Assembly: GCF_000264495.1 (NCBI RefSeq)
Contig: NC_017954.1
Coordinates: 310,001 to 374,000 of the forward strand
Origin: Thermogladius calderae 1633
Lineage (GTDB): Archaea > Thermoproteota > Thermoprotei_A > Sulfolobales > Desulfurococcaceae
Length of the DNA stretch: 64,000 nucleotides
Reading direction: 5' to 3'
Shown here: piece by piece, positions 62,954-64,000 of the stretch
How positions within the stretch are numbered: position 1 is the stretch's first letter
How the letters are laid out: each line of letters begins with the position of its first letter
Program-made: the position numbers and the translations under genes
The notes under the pieces: generated by a model
Seen by the model: the letters and a program-made list of their open reading frames with translations, nothing else
Told to the model about the DNA's origin: nothing
Databases searched by the model: none

Positions 62954-63535
62954 TTGTGGCTGAAAGACTACAAGCTAGTAGATGAGGCTAAGAGACTTGG
63001 GTACAAGGTGGTTTCGGTCGAGGGGTTAGACTCAGGCGAGGTGTCAGTGGACCCCAACGTTTTCTCGAAGGTCGTCGTAGTCTCGGACAACATAGGTAAT
63101 CTTAAGAGCGCTCTTGCCGGTCTCAAGAAACCCAAAACCGTTGTGAGCGTCGTTCCACTGAATGTCGAAGTAGCAAGGTGGGTAGCCCACGATAGACGCG
63201 TCGACAGCATTATCATGACGTCGAGGAACCAGGTTGTGTTTGACAAGAAGCAGGCGTCGGTTATGAAGTACTACAATAAGCCCCTTGAGGTACCGTTTAC
63301 GGAGATAAGGGGGACGAACGAGAATAACCTCGCAGGGTTCGTTAAAAGACTCAAGTTGATGATCTCCAGGAAGGTGCCAGTCATAGTATCGAGCGGTGCT
63401 AGTGACGTTCTCGAATACCATCACCCCTTGGTGGTCTTGTCGTTTATCGTGAAACTATTAGACGTGGACTACGAGACGGCGAAGGCAATGCTTTCTACGC
63501 ATCCTTACAAAGTCCTCACTAGAACGGCGATCTGA
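62954..63535 (+). CDS. rnp3: RNase P protein component 3 (Rpp30 homologue)
   Basis: 193 aa if the TTG at 62954 is used. The TIM-barrel (PHP-like) features are KVVVVSDNIGNLKSALAGLK, RRVDSIIMTSRN, VIVSSGASDVLEYHHPLVVL. It pairs with Rnp2 (Pop5) on the catalytic domain of RNase P RNA. The reading frame continues open upstream (FTLID before the TTG) and GGGGTGG lies 16 bases from the TTG but only 7 from CTA 62945, so the true start is uncertain. Confidence 0.9.
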   Translation: MWLKDYKLVDEAKRLGYKVVSVEGLDSGEVSVDPNVFSKVVVVSDNIGNLKSALAGLKKPKTVVSVVPLNVEVARWVAHDRRVDSIIMTSRNQVVFDKKQASVMKYYNKPLEVPFTEIRGTNENNLAGFVKRLKLMISRKVPVIVSSGASDVLEYHHPLVVLSFIVKLLDVDYETAKAMLSTHPYKVLTRTAI

Positions 63536-63536
63536 C

Positions 63537-63977
63537 GTGGACATTTACCAGTTATTATCGGTCCTCTCTATAATACTGTCGGGAATCTCTCTCGTCACCG
63601 TTCTCGTAGTTCTCTTAGACCCGACGGTAGTTTGCAAGGCATTTACGTGGTTGTCGCGTGCTAGGAGAGTCGGAAGGTACAGGAAGAGGTACCTCGCCAT
63701 AATGTACTACCCTCCAGGTCGCTTTAAGGAAACAGGGGAGTTGGAGAAGGCTTTGAGATCGGTTGTGATGAGGTCTTTCGGAGTTGTCTACTTAGCTAGT
63801 ATAGACCCCAAGGTTGTATACTTCGACCCGGGCGGGTCTAAGGCTATAGTGAGGTTCAATGGTAGGTTTAAGGTCGAGTTTCTAGCTTCTCTAGCGGCTT
63901 CTAGTGAGCTGGGTTTCAAAATAATACCCGTGGGTATAGCAGGCACGTTTAAGTCTGCGAAGAAGAAGCTTGGTTGA
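63537..63977 (+). CDS. rnp2: RNase P protein component 2 (Pop5 homologue) with an N-terminal hydrophobic segment
   Basis: 146 aa from GTG 63537. Residues 5-29 (about LLSVLSIILSGISLVTVLVV) form a strong hydrophobic helix, then a short basic linker, and the Pop5 fold from RYRKRYLAIMYYPPG near 47 through VYLASIDPKVVYFDPGGSKA. Pop5 normally starts at the RYR motif. A TTG at 63651 could give the shorter protein, but no ribosome binding site precedes it. It pairs with Rnp3. A TATA-like TTTAATAA after the gene (63986-63993) may serve the next transcript. Confidence 0.88.
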   Translation: MDIYQLLSVLSIILSGISLVTVLVVLLDPTVVCKAFTWLSRARRVGRYRKRYLAIMYYPPGRFKETGELEKALRSVVMRSFGVVYLASIDPKVVYFDPGGSKAIVRFNGRFKVEFLASLAASSELGFKIIPVGIAGTFKSAKKKLG

Positions 63978-64000
63978 CTGCCTAATTTAATAACTCCGGA

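Noticed and set aside
1-64000. CRISPR arrays, insertion sequences, integrases, prophage genes, replication origin
   Set aside because: No periodic repeats, transposase-like proteins, terminal repeats or integrase motifs were seen; most of the window is core genes with tight spacing.

Overview
The window reads as a chromosomal core segment of an anaerobic, hyperthermophilic crenarchaeon, most like the Desulfurococcales. The reasons are the archaeal/eukaryotic ribosomal protein set (eL14, eL15, eL19, eL20/LX, eL31, eL32, eL34, eL39, eS1, eS4, eS19), Cbf5, Spt5, NMD3, aIF6, archaeal RNase P proteins, TTG/GTG starts, GGTG-type Shine-Dalgarno (SD) sites, AGG/AGA arginine codons, BHB-type introns, and anaerobic NrdD/NrdG with ThyX. 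I cannot fix the genus from sequence alone.

Layout. 0-4 kb: a SPOUT RNA methyltransferase, then uL3-uL4-uL23-uL2. 4-6.8 kb: an unusual insertion of a CoxD/MoxR-like AAA+ ATPase and a CoxE-like VWA protein inside the ribosomal superoperon. 6.8-18.4 kb: the operon resumes (uS19 to uL15, with Rnp1 embedded), then SecY, eL34, cytidylate kinase and eL14. 18.5-20.2 kb: Cbf5, interrupted by a 24-nt bulge-helix-bulge intron, and an RsmC-like methyltransferase. 20.3-24.7 kb: a kdpABC potassium pump operon with a 29-codon kdpF-like tail gene and a tRNA-Gly.

24.8-41 kb is accessory: a C/D box sRNA missed by ORF calling, a sugar-phosphate nucleotidyltransferase, tRNA-Phe, archaemetzincin, archease, type III RuBisCO, a PAP2 phosphatase, tRNA-Ser, a decayed pyrimidine-dimer-glycosylase-like pseudogene, CDF and chromate-type transporters, a large SF2 helicase, an intron-bearing tRNA-Glu, a dNTP block (dcd, thyX, nrdG, nrdD), and a Nep1/Rnp4 head-to-head pair.

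41-64 kb is again information processing: eS19, PDCD5-like, eL39, eL31, aIF6, eL20, prefoldin alpha, FtsY, SecE, Spt5, uL11-uL1-uL10-bL12-type stalk, AlaRS, tRNA-Arg, a tRNA methylthiotransferase, aIF2 beta, NMD3, aIF1A, RIO1, a KH protein, a Cdc45/RecJ-like protein, Pcc1, eS1, a GlmU-like enzyme, YchF-like GTPase, eL15 and the last two RNase P proteins (Rnp3, Rnp2).

Together the genes make ribosomes (structural proteins, Nep1, Cbf5, RIO1, KH and archease-linked RNA maturation), export proteins (SecY, SecE, FtsY), process tRNA (all four RNase P proteins found are here) and supply nucleotides under anaerobiosis. Starts were chosen mainly by a GGTG or GAGGTG motif five to ten bases upstream and by family N-termini; many differ from the longest ORF. 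Two short ribosomal genes (uS14, eL39), the kdpF-like gene and the sRNA were read directly from the sequence.
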